From assembly GCA_023212725.1 (NCBI GenBank), contig JALBYF010000032.1:144012-208011 (forward strand): a stretch of 64,000 bases of DNA, in the 5' to 3' direction. The position numbers and the translations under genes were made by a program. Of this stretch, positions 48,301 through 59,217 are shown in pieces. This stretch comes from Tranzscheliella williamsii. Taxonomy: Eukaryota > Basidiomycota > Ustilaginomycetes > Ustilaginales > Ustilaginaceae. Numbering within the stretch: the first letter of the stretch is position 1; the number at the start of each line of letters is the position of its first letter. Under the pieces are notes generated by a model. The model ran no database searches, was not told the DNA's origin, and saw nothing but the letters and a program-made list of their open reading frames with translations.

Positions 48301-51300
48301 TACCGGGATGGTGACGGAGACGGCGCGACTTCCGGAACGTTTCGGCTCGGTCGATCATACAAAGCAAAGAAAAATGAGCCGACACGGCCGGTGATCCGAC
48401 GCATTTACGACAGGCCGTTCGACGACGGTGCCATTCACGATACAACGTCGGAGTCTGGCCACCGTACCTTTTACCCCTCGCATGATAATAATCGAACAGC
48501 CTCGGGCTCCGAGCTGCCTCGGGTGTCAAAGCTTGCGGATGCTCGGATGTCTGAAGCCGTGTACATCATATCGTCGTCTTCTTCCGCTAGCACTGCACAT
48601 GGTTCCAGGTCACCGGACGCCGCTATGCCCCTTACATCGGACCATGCCACTCACAGCTCGACACATTTAGCCCGTACTCCCAGCAGCAGCGGGCACCAAT
48701 GGTCCATTCGTCAGGATCAGCTCAGTGAAGAGCAGAAGAGGCTTGTCAAACGATGGTTTATTATACGCGAGCTCATCGAAACCGAAAGAGGCTATGCATC
48801 TGATCTTGCCGTCGCCCGTGACATTTATCTTGCACGAGCCAAGCAAAAGGCGGGAATCACCACCCCCTTATCTCCCCTCAGCGTGAGATCAGCCAGCGTC
48901 TTGTCTCAGTTCGCTTCGCCGGAGCAGTCTTCCCGAAACAAGTCGGTCCAAGCCCATCTTCAAAAAGGGCATCCCTTTAGCTTGAGTCCAGGCTGGCGAC
49001 CCAACAAGCCTGCGAATCCGTCAGCTTCGCGCGCCTTTTTCCGGCACGCATCGGCGGACACAAATCCACACACATTACAGCAATCCGCAAGCCCCGAATC
49101 AAGCAGTCGAGCTCCGTCATCCGTATCCTTAGCGTCCAGCAATCCCAGCAACCGCTCCTCGATGTATACTGTGTCGTCCCAAAGCTCACAGACCTCGGAT
49201 CCGGGACAGTTCGCCTTCGGTACAAAAGCACTGGGTGTGCCTGGCTTTTCTGCTCATACCGTGGATATCCAAGATTCATCAATGGTCGACAATGCGAAGC
49301 CTTCAGCGTACGGCTCGAACACGGTTCCGTCGGCTACGAGCCAAGGATGCGTTACCCCTATGACTCCGACGTCTTCGTCTTCAGTGGTGGGTCTAACCCC
49401 ATCAGGCGATCTTAGCGCAGGCAGCGCTTCGGAAGTGCCACTCTCGGCTAGCGATGTACGCATCATCTTTGCTCAGCTTGAATCTTGTGCTGCTTTGGCA
49501 GACGAGACGGTAGCTGTGCTCGAAGACGCGATAGGGCATATCTGCTGCGGCTCGGCGGAAGAAGCGACCCGAATGCTGTCTCAAGGTCTTGTTACGGAAG
49601 ACAGTGAGACAGACAAGGTCGGCCAGGCTTTCCTGAAACTCATGCCGCGGATTGAAAAGGTATATACGGCGTACTGCTCCCGGCACGAGGCATCGATGAC
49701 GAGACTACAAGAACTCGTTGCAACGCAGCCCAAAGTTTCGAACTTCCTTGTAGAGTGCACGCAAGCTGCTCGGCTTCATACGAATGCCTGGGATCTGGCG
49801 TCACTACTGATCAAGCCAGTCCAACGGGTGCTGAAATATCCTCTACTCATTGCACAACTCGTTTCAGCTACCAGCAGTAGGCACGCCGACGCGGCGAATC
49901 TTCGTGCTGCGTCAGTAGAAATACAAAAGGTCGCCGACAATATCAACGAAGTGAAGAAGCGGAAAGACCTGGTCGACCAGATTGTCAGCGGAAAGGCTGC
50001 CAAACGCTCGACGAGCCAGCGAGTCCAACATGGGACGACAAAGAAGCTGTTACGACGGCAGGAGAAGGTCAAAAACCTGGTACTAGGCTCGTCGGACGAC
50101 ATACTAGCTGACAAGGACGAATACTTGGCTCTGGTCGGTCAATTCAAGCAGCTAGAGAAGGGTGTTGCTTCCTTTGCTCGAAAATGCTCTGCGTGGTCAA
50201 CCAATGTCAAGACCTGCCACATAGCTCAGCTGAACTTGTTGGCGCAGTGGCGTCGTGTTTATGCTCTAGAGGAAGATATCGCAGATGCGGACGCTGCGGA
50301 GCGTTTACAGGCCTTCATGAATCTGGTGGAGCAAGCTTTTCTGAAAACATTTTGGAAGCAACAGGACGCTGAAATGCGATCTAGCTTGATGCCTGCTGTT
50401 CAGCGGATCTCCTCAATGTTCGCCCAGCCCAGCGCCGTCATCGCTAAGCGAGACGAAAAGGAGCCAGACTTTTCTCGATACCAGGCCGAGACTGCTAAGT
50501 CCGGCGTTAGGGGTGCGGATAAGAAGCTGGCCGAGAGTGCCACCACTTTTATCGCTCTGCATTCCCAGCTGATGAACGAAGTTCCGCAATTCAACTACGG
50601 CATCCAGACACTGCTGGACATTTGTGTTGAATCTCTCGCAAGAACCCAGGCGACCTACTATCTGCGCGTCCACCAAGCACTTCTTGACTTTTGGCAGATC
50701 TACGGCGGAATCAACGGCGGAGATATTCTCCTGAACGAAGATACCGGGGAGAGATCGATGCGACACCTCAACCCTGTCAAATTGTTCTGGCCGATTCACA
50801 GCAGCCTTGCCACCTCCGCAGAAGGTTTGACTATCATCTCAGGTCTTGAAAAAGAATGCGCCCCAAGCAATAGCTATGACGATGACGATGCACACGGCGC
50901 TTCCCTTAGTCCCGCCAGCACCGTGCATTTCTCCCCGCTTCAGGCCCATCAAGAGCTAGCCGATGCTGATTTCGTATCGACCGTTCCTGACACGAGAAGC
51001 ATGAGTCACAAAGTGGAATCAATCACCGCTGCCGGCCATGACGAGTTGTTTGAAGATACCCCGAATGGTGTTGATCTTTTGACCACACCTCCGCTAGGAA
51101 TGTCGTCCTACAGCGAGCAGCTCCTGGGTTCCCCGGCCCATATCGGTCCCCACACAGCACAAAGCAGATCCAACAAAGCTGGCGGGTTCATTAACCTGCT
51201 TCGCTCAGTGGGAAGTAATGCTGCTCTAGGTAATACCGGTTCGGGGTCACGCCACGGATCTCATTCCGGTGACACGACGTTCAGCCGCCATGCCACGGAC

Positions 51301-51792
51301 AACTCGGATCCACCTACTCCCATCAGCAAGGACACCCCGCTTACCGGAAATCTGGAGACTGCAGAAGATAGGGAGCACTACCACATGGCCAATGCCGAAG
51401 CGCCCATCTTGCCGGCATTGTCTTTCAATTCTGACCTCTTCGGACAATCTGGGACAGACTTCACCGGAACGCGAGGGCTCGGTGTTACGACCTCGGAAGG
51501 CGCGTTGTTACCGGCCCTTGGCGGCACGCCATCAGAGCCAGTAGGCTCTCTACCGTCGCTCCATACCACTTCTGACGAGACAAGTACTGAGTTTGCTGCC
51601 ACTGCCACGATGGCAGCGGTGGCCAACAGCCCCGGCGATCGGGCCGAGATGAAGGACGGTCATCGTTTGGTAGACTACACCGCAGGAGACCTTTTCAGAG
51701 TCATGGGCCAGAAGGATCGGTTCTTCTTCGGCTCGTCGGAGCGTGGTGAAACCGGCTGGGTCGAGCGGGAGAACTTTGTCCCGCTTCCATAG
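45325..51792 (+). CDS. Rho/Cdc42 guanine-nucleotide exchange factor with DH, BAR-like and SH3-like domains
   Basis: About 2150 residues are open from 45283 to the stop at 51792, but the first in-frame ATG is only at 46102. GATTGCAG at 45334 looks like a 3' splice site, so the true start is probably in a short upstream exon. The first 1130 residues are serine/proline-rich and disordered. A DH domain begins at about 1136 (KRWFIIRELIETERGYASDL), is interrupted by about 200 low-complexity residues, and resumes at about 1370 (IIFAQLESCAALAD... LIKPVQRVLKYPLLI) to about 1545. A BAR-like helical domain spans about 1600-1800, and an SH3-like domain ends the protein (LVDYTAGDLFRVM, GWVERENFVPL). No PH domain is seen. 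The DH-BAR order is that of Tuba and fission-yeast Gef1, which activate Cdc42 in polarised growth. Confidence 0.85.
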   Translation: MIAALSSPSSAPSFPKTSRDRAPSTSSRSFSPHITASPQNRRPSFSQQLLSVPGAGARDRLSSPSVSSLTNDLQPRRGSRSSILASASEAGSPSDKASIRSASSISRAGPSTPRTSAKSPSLSHAESSERAASPVSFYSTFEAVALSPRSSCASSIPSEPQASPSVTRNRPSSSSVRASHVDNAGTASSSPTTSPRAQAPTYSPPSTSLSPYTWKQARTHDSQIHNRTDGSVEPSRLSLSNSHHSPPPLHSVHKETAANMERSKVQRLIGQLEAKAPSRNIESLAPTGRAPAISASRSANALQQNVTSRGGAPSRPRSRSSASEHPSVTATGNANSFTSPEFASAYSANTQSAVAGEKKLTAAASKVSLRTRLFGAKGSKGSSPSSSSIDTTKDTPSPNSGVFPTSIHSQGSQSDVITSEPGEALYSGQEPPSPSIAETASVHSRDTEQEQDDFYNDGTRSETHGSRKSSSASALLRKTIRFKDKTVFLRNRPSASSIASDAPPSAALSSPPSDTIASFNTSNGGTKQIHYKQISGRRGHQYHAHGMDHDGGRPTNEVESLEAQLGSTSRVHRPASIQATSVHSHDTVPPQPSVDFRVRAEESVLKHSTSVSEASRRPALGQRNSTSSIHSKRLSDRETGIQPNIPRSSSLHSQGLSMKHPPEHGDTPVPASIASSDPTTPSQPTVSNRRSRSSYASAFSPQIQPRTTSSPVNSPGRRPTTSQADISPALSQGSIPRSSAKGSRPRTADSAHGYSNSFSSLRDMLMVATAISEEGAIYHSPDSVSSPRFRQVSGRTAAVKLTGSPVDFAKPGLPPKNPLRNKKPTAIPELVPSLLGPHITGTNSDDASERQSTAGQQSDSNTLSSPALVEYATPMSHPEPLPVLAPADDYFRSVTSNARSDGRLDLSPGNQTSPLTEDPTPEAHRVSPLPTPSSPTIESRHGRATSDGTVSVAPPPSLADPAGSTTSLISESSTKKKRDGGNKILSFARDLAYRDGDGDGATSGTFRLGRSYKAKKNEPTRPVIRRIYDRPFDDGAIHDTTSESGHRTFYPSHDNNRTASGSELPRVSKLADARMSEAVYIISSSSSASTAHGSRSPDAAMPLTSDHATHSSTHLARTPSSSGHQWSIRQDQLSEEQKRLVKRWFIIRELIETERGYASDLAVARDIYLARAKQKAGITTPLSPLSVRSASVLSQFASPEQSSRNKSVQAHLQKGHPFSLSPGWRPNKPANPSASRAFFRHASADTNPHTLQQSASPESSSRAPSSVSLASSNPSNRSSMYTVSSQSSQTSDPGQFAFGTKALGVPGFSAHTVDIQDSSMVDNAKPSAYGSNTVPSATSQGCVTPMTPTSSSSVVGLTPSGDLSAGSASEVPLSASDVRIIFAQLESCAALADETVAVLEDAIGHICCGSAEEATRMLSQGLVTEDSETDKVGQAFLKLMPRIEKVYTAYCSRHEASMTRLQELVATQPKVSNFLVECTQAARLHTNAWDLASLLIKPVQRVLKYPLLIAQLVSATSSRHADAANLRAASVEIQKVADNINEVKKRKDLVDQIVSGKAAKRSTSQRVQHGTTKKLLRRQEKVKNLVLGSSDDILADKDEYLALVGQFKQLEKGVASFARKCSAWSTNVKTCHIAQLNLLAQWRRVYALEEDIADADAAERLQAFMNLVEQAFLKTFWKQQDAEMRSSLMPAVQRISSMFAQPSAVIAKRDEKEPDFSRYQAETAKSGVRGADKKLAESATTFIALHSQLMNEVPQFNYGIQTLLDICVESLARTQATYYLRVHQALLDFWQIYGGINGGDILLNEDTGERSMRHLNPVKLFWPIHSSLATSAEGLTIISGLEKECAPSNSYDDDDAHGASLSPASTVHFSPLQAHQELADADFVSTVPDTRSMSHKVESITAAGHDELFEDTPNGVDLLTTPPLGMSSYSEQLLGSPAHIGPHTAQSRSNKAGGFINLLRSVGSNAALGNTGSGSRHGSHSGDTTFSRHATDNSDPPTPISKDTPLTGNLETAEDREHYHMANAEAPILPALSFNSDLFGQSGTDFTGTRGLGVTTSEGALLPALGGTPSEPVGSLPSLHTTSDETSTEFAATATMAAVANSPGDRAEMKDGHRLVDYTAGDLFRVMGQKDRFFFGSSERGETGWVERENFVPLP

Positions 51793-53064
51793 GTATTTGT
51801 GTCCCCTGATAACTGCGAAACCACATCTTCTTCTGTGACGGTAACAGACGATGGTGATTACATATCAGCAATATAACATCTTTGTGTTGACCCGTAGCCA
51901 TAGTACTTTAGCGGCCGGGTGCATTGTGCCTTACCGCTGATGCGGACGTCTGCCCTAGCGCAGCGAATCCTCTGGACCGTTGTCGTTCGAGACTGGAAGC
52001 TGCGGAAATCAAGGGCGTGTATAAACGACTGCGGGGTTTGGGGCTGGCAAGCAGGAAAACGCGGCCCGTCATCCTGGAGCTGGGTGCTCTCTCCGCTTTC
52101 GAAAATCTTGGCAGACAGTATCCAAGGCGGTAATTAGAGGAGTGTAGCCTTTCTGACGGAACAAAGCAGCGGGCTGGGGAGGCTCGTGTTGTGGACTGAG
52201 GAAGAAGTCTTGGCATGTGCAATGCTGCAGCGCTGCAGGAGGGATGCGGGGCGAACTGGATGGCTGCAAAAGGCACGACAGCGCGAGTGGCTGATTTACC
52301 CCGCTGCCTGTTGACGGGCATCTACCACGCGGGCAACGCGCATCTTGCCGCTTCCAATCTGTCGCATGGGGCGCACAACCGCAGGACATGCAGGCAGGCT
52401 ACTGTAGGTACGAATTGGCGGGTCGAGGTTTCTGGACACGGACGGCCTGCTCTAAAGCCGCGGCCTTCTCCCTCGGCAGCCAGGCACGCCTTCTGCGTTG
52501 CCTTGTTGCGAAGCCCACCGCGCGTCCGCTCCGCCATTGACAAGGGTGTGGGACGCTATGTGTTTACCCCGCTCCACTAGGTCGGTCCCCACAATTTTCC
52601 AGCGTATCACTGGAGTCCCACAACGCCACACTACCGCCTCCCCTCAACTGCCTACCGGCGTGCGACGTACCGGAACACACGAAACATGGAGCTCGACGGC
52701 GCGCTTTGCGAAGTGGTTCTCAACAACGCTTACGCTAAACTTGGTGCGGCCGGCTGGAAGATACACCTGAACCACCAAGGAGTCGTGCCTGCGCCTGTCC
52801 GGAGAGGGCCAATGAACTACTAGGCAGCAGGCTACTGCTGACATGCGCCTGGGCGAGCAGCCGAGCTTGCCGCTCTACCCTTGAAGAGAAGGCTTAGATC
52901 TTGGCGGGGCATCAGTTCCCATGTAGGACGAGTCCCACCCGGGTCCTGAGCCTGCATTTTTAAAGTGAGACCTGGGCTGACTCGCCGCCATCTGCCTTTT
53001 ATGCCTCGGACGAGGGTCTTGGCGGTCCCTGCGTCAGGCCATGTGGCGCACCCCCACCACCACT
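51793..53064. other. Intergenic region, no gene seen
   Basis: 1.3 kb before the ACS-type transporter. Frames are short and lack family features. It holds the transporter promoter. Confidence 0.55.
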
Positions 53065-53070
53065 TATAAG
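53065..53070 (+). promoter_or_regulatory. TATA-like box of the ACS-type transporter
   Basis: TATAAG lies about 176 bp before the ATG at 53246, preceding a pyrimidine-rich leader. Confidence 0.45.
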
Positions 53071-53245
53071 CCCTGTCTTCTTGGTCCAGCTCTCCTACTC
53101 GCTGCTGCCCCTTATCCTCTGCCCTCGTCGCTTTGAAGCGTAGCTACCACTCTGCTTTCCTAACCGCCGTCTTCTGGCTCAGTCCGACCTTTGGCACCCT
53201 TTGCCCTAGCGCCGCCGACCCGCGACCAGCCGGTGTTAGATCGCG

Positions 53246-54817
53246 ATGTCAATATGTCCAATTACGCCGCCCGAGGCGGCGAACAAGGATTTGGAGACCG
53301 GCTCGTCTGAGGATAAGCACAGTCTGTCGCACGGCGGGCAGCCAGACCCGGCCCATGCGCTGTACTCGGCCTCGTCGGACGGCGCTGGTGCTGGGCCGCT
53401 CGGGCCGTTCGACCCGAAGGCAGAGGCGCGGCTGCGCCGGAAGATCGACCTGATGATCGTGCCCACCGTTGCACTTCTGTATCTCTTCTGCTTCATCGAC
53501 CGCGCCAACATCGGCAACGCGCGGCTCGCCGGCCTCGAGAAAGATCTTGGCATGGACCCCCGCTCGTCGCAGTTCAATCTTCTGCTCACCTCGTTCTACG
53601 TCGCCTACGTCGCCTTCGAGATCCCCTCCACGGCCCTCACCAAGATCCTCGGCCCCGGCCGCTGGATCCCCCTGATGACATTCTTCTTTGGCCTGCTCAG
53701 CATGGCCATGGCCTTTGTCACCAGCTACGGCAGTGCCATCGCTGTCCGGTTCCTCCTCGGCGTCTTCGAGGCCGGTATGCTCCCTAGCATCGCTTACTAC
53801 CTGAGCCGCTGGTATCGCAAGGACGAGCTGACGCTCCGTCTTGGTTTCTACATCCTCACTGCTCCATCTGCGGGCGCGTGGGGCGGCCTCTTAGCGTCTG
53901 GGATCCTAAAGCTCAACGGCATTGGAAGTGTTCATGCGTGGGAGCAGATCTTCCTGATTGAAGGCATCATCACGATGGGCATCGCCGTGATCGGATTTTT
54001 CACGCTTACCGACAACATCCGCAGCGCGCGCTGGCTCTCAGAAGAGGAAAAGATGCTGGCCGAGAACCGACTGAAGTCTGAGATGGTGGGACAGGCGCAC
54101 CTGGTGGACAAGGCCAAGAAGCGGATGCTGTGGAAGGGCATCACCTCGCCGACGTCGCTGGTGTGCGCGCTGATGTTCCTCTTTGACAACATTACTGTGC
54201 AGGGTTTGGCGGTGTTCCTGCCTACGATTATCCGCGGGCTGTACCCGGCGCCGCGCTACTCGGTGATCCAACAGCAGCTGCTGACGGTGCCGCCGAATGT
54301 GGTGGGGGCGGTGGGGGTGTTTGTGGTTGCGTATGCGTCGAGCCGGTACAAGGTGCGCTCGGTGTTCGTGTTCATCTGCGCGCTGTTCATGCTGGTGGGG
54401 TATGCCATGTTTCTGGGGTCTGCGGACCTCAACGTGCGGTATGCCGGCTCCTTTGTGACGTGCATCGGGGCGTTTTCCCAGGGCGCGCTCCTGCCGGCGT
54501 ATGCGGCGGCCAACACGAATAACGACACTGAGCGTGCGGGCGCGATCGCCGTCGTCGTCGTCTTTGGCAACCTGGGTGGTCTCATCTCGACCTGGTCGTA
54601 CCTCCCGAAGCACGCCCCCGACTACATCCCCGGCAACGCGCTCAACGCTGCCGGCGGCGCCGCCATCGCCCTCCTCACCGTCCTCCTCTTCCTCTGGCAG
54701 CGCTGGGAAAACGCCCAGCGCGCCGCAGGCACCCGCGCTCACCGCCTCCACAACAAGTCCGCAACCGAGATCGAGCTCCTCGGCTCCGACCACCCCGACT
54801 TCCGCCTCCGCTTCTAA
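53246..54817 (+). CDS. MFS transporter of the anion:cation symporter family (Dal5/Tna1/Vht1 type)
   Basis: This 523-residue, intronless protein has about 12 helices. Helix 1 ends in the family signature CFIDRANIGNARLAGL. Others are FEIPSTALTKILGPGRWIP, RFLLGVFEAGMLPSIAYYLSRWY and the loop FFTLTDNIRSARWLSEEE, all typical of Dal5-like permeases. Members import organic anions and vitamins (allantoate, nicotinate, biotin, pantothenate) with protons; the substrate here cannot be told. It converges on the maltose permease (372 bp between stops). Pantothenate kinase is encoded 6 kb away, but I see no evidence linking the two. Confidence 0.87.
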   Translation: MSICPITPPEAANKDLETGSSEDKHSLSHGGQPDPAHALYSASSDGAGAGPLGPFDPKAEARLRRKIDLMIVPTVALLYLFCFIDRANIGNARLAGLEKDLGMDPRSSQFNLLLTSFYVAYVAFEIPSTALTKILGPGRWIPLMTFFFGLLSMAMAFVTSYGSAIAVRFLLGVFEAGMLPSIAYYLSRWYRKDELTLRLGFYILTAPSAGAWGGLLASGILKLNGIGSVHAWEQIFLIEGIITMGIAVIGFFTLTDNIRSARWLSEEEKMLAENRLKSEMVGQAHLVDKAKKRMLWKGITSPTSLVCALMFLFDNITVQGLAVFLPTIIRGLYPAPRYSVIQQQLLTVPPNVVGAVGVFVVAYASSRYKVRSVFVFICALFMLVGYAMFLGSADLNVRYAGSFVTCIGAFSQGALLPAYAAANTNNDTERAGAIAVVVVFGNLGGLISTWSYLPKHAPDYIPGNALNAAGGAAIALLTVLLFLWQRWENAQRAAGTRAHRLHNKSATEIELLGSDHPDFRLRF

Positions 54818-55189
54818 GCCCCCCTTTCAGCGCGGTTCTTTGCGCTCGTCCACAATGTACTTTATCGGGTGTCGTTGTCACGCCAAGCCGCCTGCTCGCC
54901 AGCCGGGCCGCTTCAGGTCCGCGCGCTCGTGTTTTGCCAAACTCGAGCTGTATACGTGCTAATCAGTCAGCAAAGGGGTTCGTGGCGAGGCAACGTAATC
55001 TTCTTGTCGTGGAGAGCATGCAGTATACTTGTACAATGGGGAGGGAAAGGCGCATCGCAATGGCGGCCTGTCTTCCAGAAGCGCGGAGGATGGGTCAGAA
55101 GAGGATACGAACGGCTAGCGACGAGCAAAACACTGTCAGATTGGGGCAGGAAAAACTGGGTATGAGGCAGAGGCGCAAACCTGCGACGG
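54818..55189. other. Convergent 3' region
   Basis: 372 bp between the stop codons of two converging transporter genes. No gene seen; both 3' UTRs must lie here. Confidence 0.6.
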
Positions 55190-57050
55190 TCAGGCAGAGG
55201 GCTTGTAGCCGAGCTCGTACGTGTTGATGACGAGATTTACCTTCTCTGTGGAGCTGGCCTTGTCGTCGGCCGGCGCGGCGGGGGGTGCGTTGGACTGCTG
55301 GGGTAGGGTGGCAAACAGATCTACCTGGGTGGAGGCGAACTTGCGGGCGGGGACCTTCTGCTCGAAGAGGATGTCGAGGGCGCCGTACGAGCGGCCCGCG
55401 GTCTCGGGAAGGCGGAAGAAGGTCCAGACAGCACAGAGCAGGCCGGTGCCCGCCCAGAAGAAGCCTGCCTTGGCGCCCCAGTTCCACTGCGTGGTGTTGA
55501 GCATGCGCGGCGAGAGGATGTTGGCAATGATGCTGCCAATGTTGTATGCGTTTCGCGCGAGCACGATGGTCTTGCTACGGAGCCGGGTACTGGATACCTC
55601 AGCAACCAGGCAGTAGCATACCGGCCCGATGGTAAGGTCGTAGAAGAAGGTGAAGATGAGAAGCATCGACCCGATGGCCCAGGAGACACCAGTGTCCTGG
55701 GACTTGAAGGCGAGCCCGCCGATGGTCATCATGAGGAAGAAGAGAATCACCTGCCCGTACAGATAGATGGTGCGTCGGCCGAATTTCCGGAGCAGGGGCC
55801 ACGAGAGAATGGTGCCGACGAGGCCCATAGCATATTGGCCAATGGTGAGGTTGAATGCCTGCTCGGTGGGCAGACCGGCCTTCTGGTAGAAGTAAGAGGA
55901 GAGGCCCATCAGAGGACCGCCGCAGAAGACCTGAATCAGCCAGACAAGGCAGGCAATCTCGGTTCGTCGAGCGTCGGTTCGGCGGAAGCAATCCCAGTAC
56001 CTGCCACCCACGGCCGCGGCCTTCTCAAGCTCGTTGGTGTGGATCATCATCTGGACGGTCTGTTTGGCATCGTGCTCGGTGAAGCCTCTGGCCGCAAGCC
56101 GTTGGACGGAGCGTTTGGCGTCCTCGAGGCGGTTCTGTCGGACGAGCCACCATGGAGATTCAGGGGCGAACCAGCAACCAATAAAGATGGGGACAGGCCA
56201 GACCCACTGAATCGCGTACGGAATCTTGTAGGCCCACTTGTCGGTGCGCTCGACAGTGGCGCGAAGGATGCCAGAGGCGACCAGCTGTCCGATAACCCAG
56301 CAGCCGTTGACCCAAGTGGTAAGGAAGGGACGCAGGGTCACGGGAGTCACCTCGGCGGCGTAAGCGGTGGTCAGAGTCTGGAAGCAACCCCAGGGAAGGC
56401 CCTGGAGGATCTGGCCGATGAGAAGAACGGTGAGGTTGGGCGCGAAGAAAGGGACGAAAATGGTTGCGGCCATGAAGACGAGCGCGGCAAGGATGGTCTT
56501 GCGGTAGCCGAAGCGCTCGGAAAAGACGCCTGTGAGTTGTAGACCGATGATGGAGCCGACCTGGGCTCCGTTGATCAGGCCTGTCTGCCACGGGGCAGGG
56601 ATCTCACACTCGCCTGTGGCAGCATCGCAAATGCCGTATCTGCGCGCGAAGGCAGGCTGAGCGAAGAAGTTGTTCATGAGGACCATATCATATCTGAGAA
56701 GTGGAGAAGGAGCAGAGGAGAGGCAGAGCAAAGCGGAGAATCAGAGGCAAAAGAAAGAGGAGAAGCAGAGGCAGAGAAAGAGAAAAGAGGATGAGCAAGG
56801 TAGGCCGTGCTGATAGCGCAAATCGAGCTGATAGTTACCCTTCCATGATGACAGCGAGGGAGAGGACGAGAGAGAAGAGGATGGCGTTGGGATAGGCTTT
56901 GATGGCGTCCCAGACGCCCATGTTTTCCTGAGCCTTGGTGGCCTCGGCGGCATCCTGAACCAGAGCATCGTAGTCGCCGATATGGGCGGCGATCTGGGTG
57001 GCGGCTTTAGTGTCAAGCCGAGCGACATCACTGCCGTCGAGAAGAGTCAT
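55190..57050 (-). CDS. Maltose / alpha-glucoside permease (MFS sugar porter), two exons
   Basis: The exons are 57050-56839 and 56693-55190, with a 145-nt pyrimidine-rich intron (GTAACT donor, TTCTCAG acceptor, phase 2), giving 571 residues. The N-terminus (ENMGVWDAIKAYPNAILFS...LAVIMEG) joins exon 2 (YDMVLMNNFFAQPAF) exactly as in fungal maltose permeases. Helix and loop motifs are SERFGYRKT, QGLPWGCFQTLT, the central loop PESPWWLVRQNR, RKFGRRT and the C-terminal LPETAGRSYGALDILF. It would take up maltose or related alpha-glucosides with protons. It is divergent from the maltase gene at 59218 with 2.17 kb between start codons, the arrangement of MAL loci. Confidence 0.9.
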
Positions 57051-59217
57051 GGTGATAAGGTACGTTGACGGGCAAAGAAGAAAGGAGGATTGTATGATGT
57101 AGGACGGCAGGCAGCAGGTGTAGATTGGGAGCCTAGGGAGGGGTTGCGCAGGCAGCGTAGCGAAGAGGTTAGATGGCGTAGGTGAAGATGAAGAAAGATG
57201 TTGAGAGAGACAGAGAGAGGCGAAAGAAAGAGGTCATGATATACGTTTGAGGTCTGCCATGCTTTGGAGGGTAGCTATGTTGCAAAACGAAGGATATGGT
57301 AGAATGAAACGTTGTGGGTCGGACGGAGTAGGTGAATTTGACAGGAGGAGAGCAGCGGCAAGCGTAGGCAAGCGAAAGCCTAGGAGAAAGTGAGGGAGCG
57401 CGGCAAGACGAGACAGCGGAGTAGGCGCAGCGGAATGCGGAGAAAGGCTTTTGCGGGGGAGCGAAAGAATGGAGATGGAGGAGGAGGGGGAGAAGGAGAA
57501 GGAGAAGCTGGAGGGGGGAAGAGCGACAAGAAAGGGCTAACTTCGGTCGGTCATGGCATGGAACGAGTGAGAGTATCGGCTGTGGTTGTGAAGGCTTAGT
57601 CGGCTTAATCCCAGAGAAAGAAGGATCGGAAGCGGGGCAGCGGGGCAGCGGCCCGGGGGGCACGAAATGACTAGGGAGGAAGAGCAGAAAAGGAATGGAG
57701 GGGGAAATGTGGTGCAGGGTAGCGAGGGAAGGGTTGGCAGGATGGTGGCTTGACCAAAGGTGCGGGGCTATCTCGGTCGGGGCCCTGGATTGGCACGGCT
57801 ACCGCTCGATGTTGGATTTCAGCGGCAGAGTTGTTCGGTATATCGTCATGGGGTTTGCCATGCTGAGCAAGCTGACTTGGTGTTGTGATTGGTTTGGGCG
57901 GAAGCATGGCGGACAGGGTCGGCCACGTGAGCTTCCCCGCAAAAGATTGATTGGCTTGGACCGAGCCAGCGCCGGCCGAGCCAGAACTGACACTGATGAC
58001 GGTTTCCGTGAGGCGAGTGTGTGTTCGTAGTACTCCTTGACACTTTGACACTTGACACTTGTCACTTGCCTCGTTTATGATGGACTCCTTGCACCATCTG
58101 ACCTTGATCGGTATCGTTCTACGTAGCGTAGCGGTGGCAGAAGAAGCGTAGCTTGATCAAGGTGACAATCTCCCCGATCGCCTCTTCCCTCACACGCAGT
58201 TTCCCGAGAGCGATTTCGTATGCTTGATGAGGGCAGGATAATGCGAATTGAAGGATGTGTTAAATTCAACTTAGGTTATGAGATCGCTATCGGGAAAAGG
58301 CGCCCGCATGGAAGTCGGCCGCGATTCGCCCGCTTGACATCAGCCATGACCTTGGAGGCTTTACGGTATCTGGACGGGCTCGGCGACCGCCACATGCTCA
58401 GCTTGACTGGCTTAACGCTTTTCGGCAGATCATCGGCAGATCTCCGGCAGATCTCGTAGCCATCCATCTATCCAGCGATGGATGCCTCCTCTGCGCTCCA
58501 CTTTTGCTTGCAATCGGCAACGGTGCTTGTCATGTGCTGGCACGAGTAGCCACCGCGTGTCTGCTTGTAGCCGCTCTGGTCTCGGCCGCTTTTCGGAGCG
58601 GAGCAGCTATCCTTTCCTTCAGTTCCTGCTTGGCACGACCCATGGCTTCCCCTTCCACAGCGTATCACGCCGGGCGCTGGTATGTTTCTCCGTCTGTGAC
58701 ATACGGGGGAACGGTGAGTGGGATGCACTTGTCCATACACAACCCCTTTACCCCGCAACCCCACGGCCACCCCTACGTGATTGTGAGTCAAGCCGCTCAC
58801 GTCCTGCCTGGTTCTGCTCGCTCACAACACCCAGTCAACAACTCGCTCGATTTCTGCTTCTGTCCCCTCCAACCGTCCAATACGCCGGGCCACGCTTCGC
58901 CGATTCTTCCGTCCCGGCGAGCAGCTCGCAAAGCCTCTCTATCTCGCCGAAAGCCGGTACAGCGCCCTCTACTCTTGAGCACCTATTTCCACGTCGGTCT
59001 CCTGTCCTCGTCCGCACCTCTTGCGCACCTTAAATATCTCCAGCAGGGCTAGATCGCTTTCCTGGCTCCCTGACACCCCGTCTGCCTTATCTCACTAGCT
59101 ACGTGCGCGCCGTGCTCCTCTATTGCAAGCGAACCACGACAGGAAGCTCTACCTCTCTGTTCCAGCTCAAGCCCGCCACCATCAAAAATACCTCTCTTTT
59201 CCTCCCTCCGACCCAGA
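57051..59217. promoter_or_regulatory. Divergent promoter region of maltose permease and maltase
   Basis: 2.17 kb between the two start codons. The left part is purine-rich on the plus strand (pyrimidine-rich leader of the permease); the right part before 59218 is pyrimidine-rich on the plus strand (leader of the maltase). A shared control region for both genes is likely. I could not identify a specific activator site, and no MAL activator gene lies in the window. Confidence 0.5.
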
